A stretch of 45,814 nt of DNA from Pseudomonadales bacterium (GTDB taxonomy: Bacteria; Pseudomonadota; Gammaproteobacteria; Pseudomonadales; Azotimanducaceae): NCBI GenBank assembly GCA_023300545.1, contig JALZVT010000088.1, forward strand, positions 1 through 45,814, read 5' to 3'. Each line of letters opens with the position of its first letter. Position 1 is the first letter of the stretch. The position numbers and the translations under genes are program-made. The notes below the pieces were generated by a model that was given only the letters and a program-made list of their open reading frames with translations, ran no database searches and was not told the origin of the DNA. This document shows, in pieces, positions 31,769 to 39,812 of the stretch.

Positions 31769-32977
31769 CTAGGCCCGCGCCATAGCCGCCTGCGGCATCG
31801 TGTAACTCTTCATATGCGCCACAAAGTCGCGCAGTGCCTCTTCGCCGGACGCCTCAGCGTCGAGACACCACTGCTTAAACGCCGCGAGCAACTCATCGCT
31901 GTTGCCGCCGCGCTTGGACCAAATAGCCTGCAGTCGCTGGCGCATCTCGTACAGATTTTTTAGCCGATCAGAATGGTCAGTTACCTGAGTGATCTGAGCC
32001 TGATCAGCCTCATCGATCAGCGACGGCTCACGACACAAAACCCGGGTGCCACGCTTCAACAAACGCTGCATGCCAGCGTCCGCCGCTTCGTATTCACGCT
32101 TCACAGCCGGCGCCACAACATCGTCAGCGTACTTGGCCATTACCTGAAAGCGGTCATTAAGTACCGCCCAAACGGTGTCGATGTCGATGTTTGATTTACT
32201 GGGGTCTTGTCGGGCAACCGGACCGGTCGAACGGGCTTTCGCCAGCCCGCAAATCTCGAACAGGCGGATCCAGAACCAGCCCATATCGAATTCCCAGGGC
32301 TTCTGCGACAACTTTGCCGAATTGGGATAAGTGTGGTGATTGTTGTGCAGCTCTTCGCCGCCGATGATGATGCCCCAGGGCGATACATTGGTGGCCGCAT
32401 CAGGACACTCGTAGTTGCGATAACCCCAGTGGTGACCAATGCCGTTAATCACACCCGCCGCAAATAGTGGAATCCACATCATCTGGATCGCCCAAACAGT
32501 GATACCCAAAACGCCAAACAGGGCCACATTGATGAACAGCATCAACACAATGCCGGCAGAGGAATGCTTGGTGTAGACATTGCGTTCGATCCAGTCGTCC
32601 GGACACCCGCGACCGTAGCGCGAGTGCGTCTCTTCGGTACAGGCCGCTTTGTAATGCGCCACACCGTTCCAGAAGATTTCACCCAAACCTTTTACCTTCG
32701 GGCTGTGCGGATCGTCCTCGGTTTCACAGGTGGCGTGATGCTTACGATGAACACTGGTCCAATCGAGGGTTCCCATGCTGGTAGTGACCCAAAGCCAGGC
32801 ACGGAAAAAATGCTGCAAGGCCGGGTGCATTTCAAGCGCACGGTGTGCAGAGAAGCGATGCAGATAGACGGTCACTGCGACGATCGTGACGTGCGTGACG
32901 ACGAGGGTGAAAATCACAATGCCCAGCACGCCCGGATTCCAGGCGCCAAACCACCACTGCTCGAGAAACTCCAACAT
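31769..32977 (-). CDS. desA: Delta-9 fatty acid desaturase, DesA-like, membrane di-iron enzyme
   Basis: This membrane desaturase should place a cis double bond in saturated acyl chains to keep membranes fluid. The three histidine boxes are HRFSAH at 40-45, HRKHH at 77-81 and HNNHH at 211-215. Membrane segments lie about 15-38, 55-70, 142-165 and 167-182. The 402-residue protein has a C-terminal cytoplasmic extension of about 150 residues with many charged residues (QVTDHSDRLKNLYEMRQRLQ). Wording such as VHRKHHATCETEDDPHSP resembles Pseudomonas DesA. GGAG precedes the ATG at normal distance. It is divergent from the sulfurtransferase gene across an AT-rich promoter. Confidence 0.9.
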   Translation of the reverse strand: MLEFLEQWWFGAWNPGVLGIVIFTLVVTHVTIVAVTVYLHRFSAHRALEMHPALQHFFRAWLWVTTSMGTLDWTSVHRKHHATCETEDDPHSPKVKGLGEIFWNGVAHYKAACTEETHSRYGRGCPDDWIERNVYTKHSSAGIVLMLFINVALFGVLGITVWAIQMMWIPLFAAGVINGIGHHWGYRNYECPDAATNVSPWGIIIGGEELHNNHHTYPNSAKLSQKPWEFDMGWFWIRLFEICGLAKARSTGPVARQDPSKSNIDIDTVWAVLNDRFQVMAKYADDVVAPAVKREYEAADAGMQRLLKRGTRVLCREPSLIDEADQAQITQVTDHSDRLKNLYEMRQRLQAIWSKRGGNSDELLAAFKQWCLDAEASGEEALRDFVAHMKSYTMPQAAMARA

Positions 32978-33182
32978 TCATCTGTCTCCGGGTCGTTCTG
33001 CCTGTCGGCCTAGACCCTATAGGGTTAGCAGCAAAGTCGTTGTCAGCACCCCGACAACCGCCAGCATTGTGACAAGCAGGTATGTAAAAAGCGAATTGCC
33101 CCATACTGCCACTGCCAGCCAGACCGACGTTGTGACGCCTGTGCTGTTTTTCAAGTCTCGCGACGCCCAGTACTTTTCCGAG

Positions 33183-33245
33183 AATATACTTTAACTTAAT
33201 TATATTGTTATTTATCATAAGCTTAAAAGGCTTATATAGAAATTT
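33183..33245. promoter_or_regulatory. AT-rich divergent promoter segment with inverted repeat
   Basis: This segment is strikingly AT-rich against its surroundings. TTAACT (33191-33196) and TATCAT (33213-33218) with a 16-base spacer could be -35/-10 boxes for the sulfurtransferase gene. ATAAGC (33217-33222) and GCTTAT (33230-33235) form an inverted repeat that could be an operator. The rest of the 268-base gap, 32978-33182, shows only the GGAG ribosome site of the desaturase gene. Confidence 0.35.
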
Positions 33246-34157
33246 ATGAAGTCATCGCAAACTCTAATCGAAGCCCAGCAACTGTGGCAGGCGGTACAAA
33301 ACGACACTGCTCGCGCACGCCAAAAAGCCGCCGCGGTTGTTGTACTTGATTGCCGAGCAACGCTGGGCGATCCAACAGCAGGTCCTGCCGCATGGGTCAG
33401 CGGCCATATTCCAGGCTCGATTCATGCCAACCTCGAAAGTGAACTTGCCGCCGATCCACACAGCGAACGCGGCAATACGGGCGGGCGCCATCCGTTACCA
33501 GCACGGGCAGCACTGATCGCAAAATGCGGCGAGTGGGGTATCGGGAACAACACCCAGGTTGTGGTTTATGACGACGCCGGCGGCGCCTACGCGGCTCGTG
33601 CCTGGTGGCTGTTGCGCTGGCTCGGGCATGCAAAGGTGGCCGTACTGAATGGGGGAATTGGCGCCTGGACAGCACTGCCAAATAGCACCCTGGTCAGCGG
33701 AACTGCCACAACCCAGAAGCCCACAGAGTTTGTCGCCGGAGAACCTTTGACTCGAATAGCGTCCCTCGCTGATGTACTAGAGATAGTCAGCCAGCAAAAA
33801 ACAGCCACAGAGAACACAGCGCCCACCCCCGACCCGACCCTCATTGACGCTCGCGCCCAAGAGCGCTTCGACGGCAAAGTCGAGCCCATCGACCCCGTTG
33901 CCGGACACATACCAGGCGCCCACTGCCTGCCTCATTCGGGCAACATTGGCCTCGACGGCCGCTTCCTCGACCCCGAACAACTTGCCCAACGCTTCCGCTC
34001 AACGGGTCACACCGACAACCTGATCTGCTATTGCGGGTCCGGCGTCACCGCCGCCCACAACGTTCTGGCTTTGTGCCACGCAGGACTGCCCGAACCCCGG
34101 CTCTACGTCGGCTCATGGAGTGAGTGGAGCGCCGACCCAGAGCGTCCGGTGGCCTGA
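33246..34157 (+). CDS. Sulfurtransferase with tandem rhodanese domains (SseA/3-mercaptopyruvate type)
   Basis: It transfers sulfane sulfur from thiosulfate or 3-mercaptopyruvate to a thiol or cyanide. The 303-residue protein has an inactive N-terminal rhodanese domain (GHIPGSIHANLES ... VVVYDDAGGAYAARAWWLL, with Asp where the Cys would be) and an active C-terminal domain with Cys263 in CYCGSGVTAAHN. The CGSGVTA loop favours the 3-mercaptopyruvate sulfurtransferase group over classical rhodanese, which has CRKGVTA, but substrate choice is not settled. No signal peptide is visible, so it is cytosolic. mnmC follows 63 bases later; both deal with sulfur-related chemistry, though a shared pathway is only conjecture. 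Confidence 0.87.
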   Translation: MKSSQTLIEAQQLWQAVQNDTARARQKAAAVVVLDCRATLGDPTAGPAAWVSGHIPGSIHANLESELAADPHSERGNTGGRHPLPARAALIAKCGEWGIGNNTQVVVYDDAGGAYAARAWWLLRWLGHAKVAVLNGGIGAWTALPNSTLVSGTATTQKPTEFVAGEPLTRIASLADVLEIVSQQKTATENTAPTPDPTLIDARAQERFDGKVEPIDPVAGHIPGAHCLPHSGNIGLDGRFLDPEQLAQRFRSTGHTDNLICYCGSGVTAAHNVLALCHAGLPEPRLYVGSWSEWSADPERPVA

Positions 34158-34220
34158 TTTGAGCCCCCTATTCATGAACCACACCCCACCCAGACCACAG
34201 ATCACACCAGAGCCAAGTCA

Positions 34221-36035
34221 ATGAGCGCGGCCAACCCCGAAGCCAGCACCGGGCGCTGCCTGCCCGCCGCCAACATCCGCTGGGATGGTCAGCAATGCCT
34301 GTCGTTGGAAACTGGAGATCGCTATTTCTCACCAGACGGTGCCGCAGAAGTGACCCGGGTGTTTATGGCCCCGGTTGGTCTTGCGGAGCGATTTGGCCTC
34401 AACACTGGCACGTTCACCTGCGGTGAACTCGGATTTGGTACCGGCTTGAACCTTGCCGTGCTGGCCGAGCAGTTCTGCGCTTTGGCTCCCCCAACCACCC
34501 GACTGCACGTCATCAGCTTCGAGCGCGCACCACTCAGCGGGGCTGACATGCAGACGATGGCTCGACGCTGGCAGGCTGAACTGCCCGTATACACTGAGCT
34601 CGCCGAGCAATACCCACCGCTACTGACTGGCTGGCACCGTTTGCACCTGTGCGAGGGCCGGGTCTGCCTGTCACTGTATTTTGGTGACGCCAGTGATGGC
34701 CTGACCGATATCACTGGCCGGCAACGCCTGCCGGTAGATCACTGGCTGCTCGACGGCTTCGCGCCCCCCAAAAACCCATCCCTGTGGCAGCCCAATCTGT
34801 TTGCGCAGCTCGCGAGCTTCTCAGCGCAAGGCACCACGGTCGCCACCTACTCGGCAGTGGGGCAAGTCCGCCGTAATCTCGAGGCGCTGGGCTTCGCGAT
34901 GCGCAAGGTCGATCAAATGCCGATCAAGCTGCATTCTCTAGCAGGCACCCTAACTGACCGTACGCCCGAGGATTGCCTAGGACACTCGGGCTTTGAGCCC
35001 CCAACAGACATTCAAATTCTCGGTGGCGGTATTGCTGGCGCGTGCATCGCTCGAGCACTGGCAGATCGCGGCATCAACACAACCATTGTCGAACCCGGTG
35101 GCACGCTTGCTCGTCACGCCAGCCGCATTCCTGCCGCCGCCATGCACGGGCGACTGCGCGATGACGGCTCAGCCGGCGCCGCGTGGCAGGTATCGAGCTA
35201 CCACTATAGCCATCAGCGCTTACAGGCCTTTGCTGGTTATCGCCCCACGGGAGTGCTGCAAATCAGTGGCGCCAACACAAGTCCCGAGCGTCTGGCCGCC
35301 TTGTTGTTTCGCTACAGTCCTAGCGGCAACTGGCTCGAAGCCAGCTCCAGCGCCAGCACTCGCTGGCGGAGCGTTGAGGCAGCGCTGCAGTTCGGCATTG
35401 GCGGCACGGTGCGAGGACCCACCCTAATCAATGCACTGGTCGATCATCCACTGATTCAGCAAACCACCCGTCAGAACCCAGAATCGAGTGAACATGAAAG
35501 CCCAGTCACTGTTCTGGCCAATGGCTTTGCCAGCAGAAAACACCCAGACGCACGCTATCTCGAGATTGCTGCCCTGCCGGGCCAGGCTGAGCTCTGCGCT
35601 CACTCCTCGCCACCGAACCAACCGATTGTAGGCGCCGGTTATATGGCGCCCTGTCGCGGCGGCATGGTGGTTGGCTCCACGTACGAATACAGCGACTGGT
35701 TACCCATTGATGCGACGCGCTCTAACCTTGAGCCGTGGCTAGATAGCGGTCGCCACAGAGCCTCTTTTCGCGGCAATCGATGCATTACCTCAGATCGGGT
35801 TGCGATTATTGGCCATCTATTTGCTCGCGACGGTGCGCCGGTGCCGGGGTTGCGAGTCAGCACCGGGTTTGGCTCCACCGGCATGTCGAGCGCCCCGCTC
35901 GCTGGAGAATGTATTGCAGCAGAGCTGGCCGGCGAATTTGCACCCGTGACCCTAGAGTTGCTGGATGCCGTATCAAGCGAGCGCTTCAGGCAACGACAGG
36001 CGCGGCGCGGAGTGAGAATGGATGCGGAAGAGTAG
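34221..36035 (+). CDS. mnmC: Bifunctional tRNA mnm5s2U34 biosynthesis protein MnmC
   Basis: MnmC finishes the wobble-uridine modification: the FAD domain removes the carboxymethyl group and the SAM domain methylates the resulting amine. The N-terminal methyltransferase (about 1-245) has GELGFGTGLNLAVL, and its DGFAPPKNPSLW is the catalytic-site signature of the family. The C-terminal DAO-type oxidoreductase begins at about 262 with IQILGGGIAGACIARAL and ends with the FAD-contacting GFGSTGMSSAPLAGE. At 604 residues it is slightly shorter than the 668 of E. coli. The stop at 36033-36035 is followed after three bases by a REP-like palindrome. Confidence 0.93.
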   Translation: MSAANPEASTGRCLPAANIRWDGQQCLSLETGDRYFSPDGAAEVTRVFMAPVGLAERFGLNTGTFTCGELGFGTGLNLAVLAEQFCALAPPTTRLHVISFERAPLSGADMQTMARRWQAELPVYTELAEQYPPLLTGWHRLHLCEGRVCLSLYFGDASDGLTDITGRQRLPVDHWLLDGFAPPKNPSLWQPNLFAQLASFSAQGTTVATYSAVGQVRRNLEALGFAMRKVDQMPIKLHSLAGTLTDRTPEDCLGHSGFEPPTDIQILGGGIAGACIARALADRGINTTIVEPGGTLARHASRIPAAAMHGRLRDDGSAGAAWQVSSYHYSHQRLQAFAGYRPTGVLQISGANTSPERLAALLFRYSPSGNWLEASSSASTRWRSVEAALQFGIGGTVRGPTLINALVDHPLIQQTTRQNPESSEHESPVTVLANGFASRKHPDARYLEIAALPGQAELCAHSSPPNQPIVGAGYMAPCRGGMVVGSTYEYSDWLPIDATRSNLEPWLDSGRHRASFRGNRCITSDRVAIIGHLFARDGAPVPGLRVSTGFGSTGMSSAPLAGECIAAELAGEFAPVTLELLDAVSSERFRQRQARRGVRMDAEE

Positions 36036-36038
36036 GCA

Positions 36039-36062
36039 GGGGTCAGAATGAATTCTGACCCC
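36039..36062. repeat. REP-like palindrome, copy C
   Basis: Perfect 11-bp arms GGGGTCAGAAT and ATTCTGACCCC around GA, identical in both arms to copies A and B. It fills the space between convergent mnmC (stop 36035) and serA (stop 36082), where a hairpin on both transcripts could act as a bidirectional terminator. Confidence 0.7.
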
Positions 36063-36081
36063 ACTAGCGCGGTGGTTTCGA

Positions 36082-37263
36082 CTACGCAGGTCGATCAAAC
36101 ACGCTGACGTTAATGACACTTTCAATATTAGCCAAGTCTGCCAACAGATCTGCATCCGGCTTGGTTTCTATATCAATCAGGTTGTACGCCACTGCGTCTC
36201 TGCTTTGATTCAACATATCTACCACGTTGATATTGCGATCAGCCAACACGCTTGTAATGTTGCCAAGTGCTCGCGGTACATTCTGGTTGGTTAGTGCCAA
36301 TCGGTACGTATGAGAGCGGGCCAACCGTACACGCGGAAAATTAACCGAGTTAACGATATTGCCGTTCTCGAGAAAATCCGCAAGCTGATCCGCGGCCATT
36401 ATTGCGCAGTTTTCCTCGGCCTCGTCCGTCGAGGCACCCAGGTGCGGCATCAGTCGAACCGCTGAGTGGCCAGCAAGCTCGGGTACCGGGAAATCAGCGA
36501 CATACATGCCGATCTGCCCGGCATCCAGCGCATCTTTCAAGGCCACAGACTCAACAATAGGTTGGCGTGAAAAGTTCAGCAGCACCGCCCCCTTCTTGAA
36601 CGAACCAATAGTGTCTGCGTTGATCATGCCGCGCGTTGCGTCAAGCAGCGGAACATGCAGCGTCACATAATCAGCGTGGGAGAACAGACTCTGCATGTTC
36701 TCTACCCGCTGCACTTCAGATGGCAACTGCCAGGCTGCATCTACAGAAATAGCCGGGTCGAAACCAACCACGTCCATGCCCAAATCCAGGGCGGCGCGAG
36801 CGACCCGAGAGCCAATGGCACCAAGGCCAAGCACACCGAGAGTTTTGCCTTTGATTTCTGTACCACGAAACTTTTTCTTCTCAGCCTCAACCTGAGAGTT
36901 CATGTCTGTTTCACTCATGCCAACAGGCAAGTCGGCAACAAAGCGCATACCACCAAACAGATCTCGTGCCGCTAACAGAAGCCCGGCTAACACGAGTTCT
37001 TTCACCGAGTTGGCGTTTGCTCCTGGGGTGTTGAAAACCACCACGCCTTTCTCGGTACAGGCCTCTACCGGGATGTTATTGACCCCCGCACCCGCCCGGG
37101 CAACCGCTCGGACGTTGGGCGTCAGTTCCTCAGCACGCAGGGGATAGCTGCGTAACAACAACCCATCGGGGTCAGAAATTTCGGTACCCACCTCATAACG
37201 GTCACGTGGCAAGCGATCGAGCCCGACAACGGCGATCTGGTTGTGAGTCTTAATCTTCAACAT
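36082..37263 (-). CDS. serA: D-3-phosphoglycerate dehydrogenase with C-terminal ACT domain
   Basis: SerA oxidises 3-phosphoglycerate, the first step of serine synthesis. The 393-residue protein starts MLKIKTHNQIAVVGLDRLPR. NAD is bound by LGVLGLGAIGSRVA, and the catalytic residues sit in the VARAGAGVNNIP segment and MPHLGASTDEAEEN (His). An ACT domain ends the protein (about 320-393; LTNQNVPRALGNITSVLADRN cut to NVPRALGNITSVLADRN). VVFNTPGANANSVKELVLAG and VNSVNFPRV resemble, from memory, the Firmicutes/Bacteroidetes SerA group more than the E. coli form. The open frame continues 61 codons upstream into the gap before murG, but family similarity begins at 37263. Feedback by serine through ACT is plausible. 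Confidence 0.92.
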   Translation of the reverse strand: MLKIKTHNQIAVVGLDRLPRDRYEVGTEISDPDGLLLRSYPLRAEELTPNVRAVARAGAGVNNIPVEACTEKGVVVFNTPGANANSVKELVLAGLLLAARDLFGGMRFVADLPVGMSETDMNSQVEAEKKKFRGTEIKGKTLGVLGLGAIGSRVARAALDLGMDVVGFDPAISVDAAWQLPSEVQRVENMQSLFSHADYVTLHVPLLDATRGMINADTIGSFKKGAVLLNFSRQPIVESVALKDALDAGQIGMYVADFPVPELAGHSAVRLMPHLGASTDEAEENCAIMAADQLADFLENGNIVNSVNFPRVRLARSHTYRLALTNQNVPRALGNITSVLADRNINVVDMLNQSRDAVAYNLIDIETKPDADLLADLANIESVINVSVFDRPA

Positions 37264-37325
37264 TATGGGTGTCCTGTTACTGCGGATAGCTGTGAATGAT
37301 TTGTGTGGCGACACTGAGTGGTCGG

Positions 37326-38420
37326 TTATGGTTTGACGTCGCGCAATTGCGGGGCAACGGCGTAAATCTCGGCAACAATGGCCGCAACGGCATCTGCTGC
37401 TACAAAGGTTTGCAGTCGTGCACGCACTTTGTCGACATTTGACCACAGCGCCTCAACGTCTGCGGCCAAACGAGTCGCGTCGAGCATTTCTTGCGGCAGC
37501 ACCTGGCTATAGCCTGCATCTTTTGCATACTTGGCGTTTTCCAGTTGATCACCGCGACTGCCGGCTGCCGGCAACGGCACCAGCAGGTTCGGTTTGCCCA
37601 ATGCTAACAGTTCAAACACAGTATTGGCGCCAGCCCGAGACAACACCAGATCAGCGGCCGCAAGCATGTCAGCCCACCCGTGTGCGACATAATCAAACGC
37701 CCGATAGTTGGGGCTGTCGATTGCGCGCTGTTTGCCGGCCCCACACACGTGCACCACAAACCAACCGTCACGTGCGAGCTCAGGAGCTGCTTCGATGACC
37801 ACCGCGTTCAATGCATCTGCGCCGAGACTGCCCCCGGTCACCAACAGCACACGAACCCCGTCAGCAACGCCAAGTTCTGCCCGGCCTTTTGCGGCATCGC
37901 CCTGCAGCAGCTCTGCTCGAATCGGTGCCCCGGTGTAAACAAACCGTCCTTTGAAAGGCCCCAACAAACTCCGCACCTTGGTCTCCGGAAAACCCGCGCA
38001 CAGCGTTTTCACAAAAGGGGCACTGAGCAAATTTGCCAGCCCTTGAGTCGCATCAGACTCGTGGGCAACAACCGGCACACGCCACAGCCAGGCCGCAAAC
38101 ACCACAGGAAACGCGACAAAGCCACCCTTGGAAAACACAGCTGTAGGACGCTCACGCCCCACTAATACCACTGCCTGCAGAATGGCGAGAAGCACTCGAA
38201 AGGCGTCGGCTACATTTTGCCAAGAAAAATATCGACGCAACTTGCCCGCGCTAATACCAAGAAACCGTAACCCGGCTGGCTGCACCAACGCCTCTTCCAA
38301 CCCCGTGTTCGAGCCCACAAACGCGACATCAAGCCCCTCGACCTTTAATGCCTGTCCGACTGCAATCGCTGGCGTAACATGGCCACCACTGCCACCACCC
38401 GTGACCAACACATCAACCAC
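37326..38420 (-). CDS. MurG-like UDP-GlcNAc glycosyltransferase of Firmicutes type, outside a division cluster
   Basis: MurG adds GlcNAc to lipid I to make lipid II on the inner face of the membrane. The 364-residue protein has the glycine loop VTGGGSGGHVTPAIA, then GISAGKLRRYFSWQN, VFSKGGFVAFPVVFAAW, HESDATQGLAN (His120-Asp123) and the donor-binding SRAGANTVFELLALGKPNLLVPLP. Proteobacterial MurG has HEQN at the HESD position and lies between ftsW and murC. The HESD and KLRRYFSWQN wording is that of Firmicutes MurG as I recall it. The start is GTG at 38420, overlapping the hda stop by one base (TAGTG). It may duplicate MurG or act on another lipid-linked acceptor; the main dcw cluster is not in view. 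Confidence 0.83.
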   Translation of the reverse strand: MVDVLVTGGGSGGHVTPAIAVGQALKVEGLDVAFVGSNTGLEEALVQPAGLRFLGISAGKLRRYFSWQNVADAFRVLLAILQAVVLVGRERPTAVFSKGGFVAFPVVFAAWLWRVPVVAHESDATQGLANLLSAPFVKTLCAGFPETKVRSLLGPFKGRFVYTGAPIRAELLQGDAAKGRAELGVADGVRVLLVTGGSLGADALNAVVIEAAPELARDGWFVVHVCGAGKQRAIDSPNYRAFDYVAHGWADMLAAADLVLSRAGANTVFELLALGKPNLLVPLPAAGSRGDQLENAKYAKDAGYSQVLPQEMLDATRLAADVEALWSNVDKVRARLQTFVAADAVAAIVAEIYAVAPQLRDVKP

Positions 38421-39142
38421 TAAACGCCCGCCTGCAAAACTTTCTTTAAGAGCGGCACGGTCAGTTTGCGCTGTTCAGCCATCGCCAACTTGTCGACCTG
38501 ATTCAATACGGCAAGCATCGCTGGCAACGAGCGTGGTCCGTGGCGCAGCAAATAAGTAGCAGGTGCCGCCGTCAAATCCAAACCCAGTCGAGTTGCTCTC
38601 TCTTTCAAAACCTGCAGCTTGTCATCCTCGACCAACTCCGCAATCCGAAACACTTCGGCACCGCGCGCTCTGGAGCCCCAATCGGTCACCGCCATGGCGT
38701 AGTCTACCGGCGCATTTTGCGCACTCAGCACCAGGTGGGAGCCCGCCTGTCGGCGCTCTTGATAGCGCCGCACCAGCTCTTGCTCAACAGCCGCAACGCC
38801 CACCCAGCTGTCGATATCGTCAATGATCAACACCGCGTAGCGCTCGCTGCCTTCGAGTGCGGCCGCTGCATCCTCAGCGTCGATCTGACGCGCCGGCAGA
38901 TACGCAATATTGACGTCTGCGCTTGCCAACTGAGCAACACTTGCCTGCAGCAGATGTGTTTTACCGGTGCCCGCTGCACCGTAAATCCAGAGCATGTCGC
39001 CGTGCGCTTCTGGCGTGCGTGGCGTCGACGCGTCACTTAGACGCGCTAGGCGCGCGCAGAGCGAGCCATTAGCGCCCACCACAAAGCTGTCGAGACGGAA
39101 GTCATCCCGCAGTTCGAAACGCAAAGGGAGTTGGCTAGTCAC
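38420..39142 (-). CDS. hda: Hda, DnaA-related regulator of replication initiation
   Basis: Hda, with the DNA-loaded beta clamp, triggers hydrolysis of DnaA-bound ATP. The 240-residue protein begins VTSQLPLRFELRDDFRLDSF, where QLPLRF is a clamp-binding motif at the very N-terminus as expected. The AAA+ domain has Walker A GAAGTGKTHLL and Walker B VLIIDDIDSW, plus the DnaA-like R...HxVLSAQ segment. There is no DNA-binding domain IV, which separates it from DnaA. The start is the GTG at 39142; upstream codons fall in the preceding gene and lack similarity. It sits just downstream of the CDP-alcohol phosphatidyltransferase and DUF2066 genes, a neighbourhood close to the Pseudomonas one. Confidence 0.92.
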   Translation of the reverse strand: MTSQLPLRFELRDDFRLDSFVVGANGSLCARLARLSDASTPRTPEAHGDMLWIYGAAGTGKTHLLQASVAQLASADVNIAYLPARQIDAEDAAAALEGSERYAVLIIDDIDSWVGVAAVEQELVRRYQERRQAGSHLVLSAQNAPVDYAMAVTDWGSRARGAEVFRIAELVEDDKLQVLKERATRLGLDLTAAPATYLLRHGPRSLPAMLAVLNQVDKLAMAEQRKLTVPLLKKVLQAGV

Positions 39143-39152
39143 TGCGTTGTTG

Positions 39153-39809
39153 TCATTCCGAAGTGAAACGGGGTGACTCTTTCGAGCGACGTTCGAGAGC
39201 GTTCGACAGATGCACTTCGACTGGCCCGTGGGCAAGCACTTCTGCGGCTGAACTACGACCAGTTTTGAGCCCCCGTTGCCCCCAGGTAACCACGTAATCA
39301 ACCCCTGAAGCGACTCCCAATATTGCCAGTACATAGAACAGATGGGGGTCAACAATAGCCTCCGCCCAATCACTCAGCTGGACAAAATCACAGTGAGCAA
39401 CCAGCAACAGCAACAGCGTAATGATTTGCAGCGCAGTGTTGGCTTTGGAAAGAAACGTTGGATTGAAACCAACCCGCTCAAACCAGCGCCGGTAGACGGC
39501 AGCGCCCGCCAGAATAATCACATCGCGACTAAGCACAATCAGCGCAACCCACAGAGGCAGATGCCCCTGCAAGGTGAACACTACAATCATCACGCCAACC
39601 AACAGCTTGTCAGCAATAGGGTCAAGGGCCTTACCCAGTTCAGACATCCAGTTAAAGCGCCGCGCTAAAGCGCCGTCAACCGCGTCCGAAACGCCAGCAA
39701 CGGTCATAAGAACCAGTGCCTGCGGGTAGTAGTTCTGCCACAGGGCAAGCGCGGTGGGAATGACTAGCAGTATGCGAATAACCGAAATAATGTTCGGGAT
39801 ATGGTGCAT
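39153..39809 (-). CDS. CDP-alcohol phosphatidyltransferase (PgsA-like), inner-membrane
   Basis: Such enzymes swap CMP of a CDP-alcohol, usually CDP-diacylglycerol, for another alcohol, making phosphatidylglycerophosphate or related lipids. The 218-residue protein starts HHIPNIISVIRILL, the usual first helix. The signature D-x2-DG-x2-AR-x8-G-x3-D-x3-D is met by SDAVDGALARRFNWMSELGKALDPIADK (divided here: DAVDGALAR, then GKALDPIAD). About five or six membrane helices follow, then a hydrophilic tail of about 45 residues. The gene is next to hda rather than uvrC, where housekeeping pgsA often lies, so it may be a paralogue. Hda starts 11 bases downstream. Confidence 0.88.
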   Translation of the reverse strand: MHHIPNIISVIRILLVIPTALALWQNYYPQALVLMTVAGVSDAVDGALARRFNWMSELGKALDPIADKLLVGVMIVVFTLQGHLPLWVALIVLSRDVIILAGAAVYRRWFERVGFNPTFLSKANTALQIITLLLLLVAHCDFVQLSDWAEAIVDPHLFYVLAILGVASGVDYVVTWGQRGLKTGRSSAAEVLAHGPVEVHLSNALERRSKESPRFTSE

Positions 39810-39812
39810 CGC

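Noticed and set aside
37168-37177. GGGGTCAGAA match to the REP-like arm
   Set aside because: It is a half-site inside serA with no facing arm, so a chance coding match.
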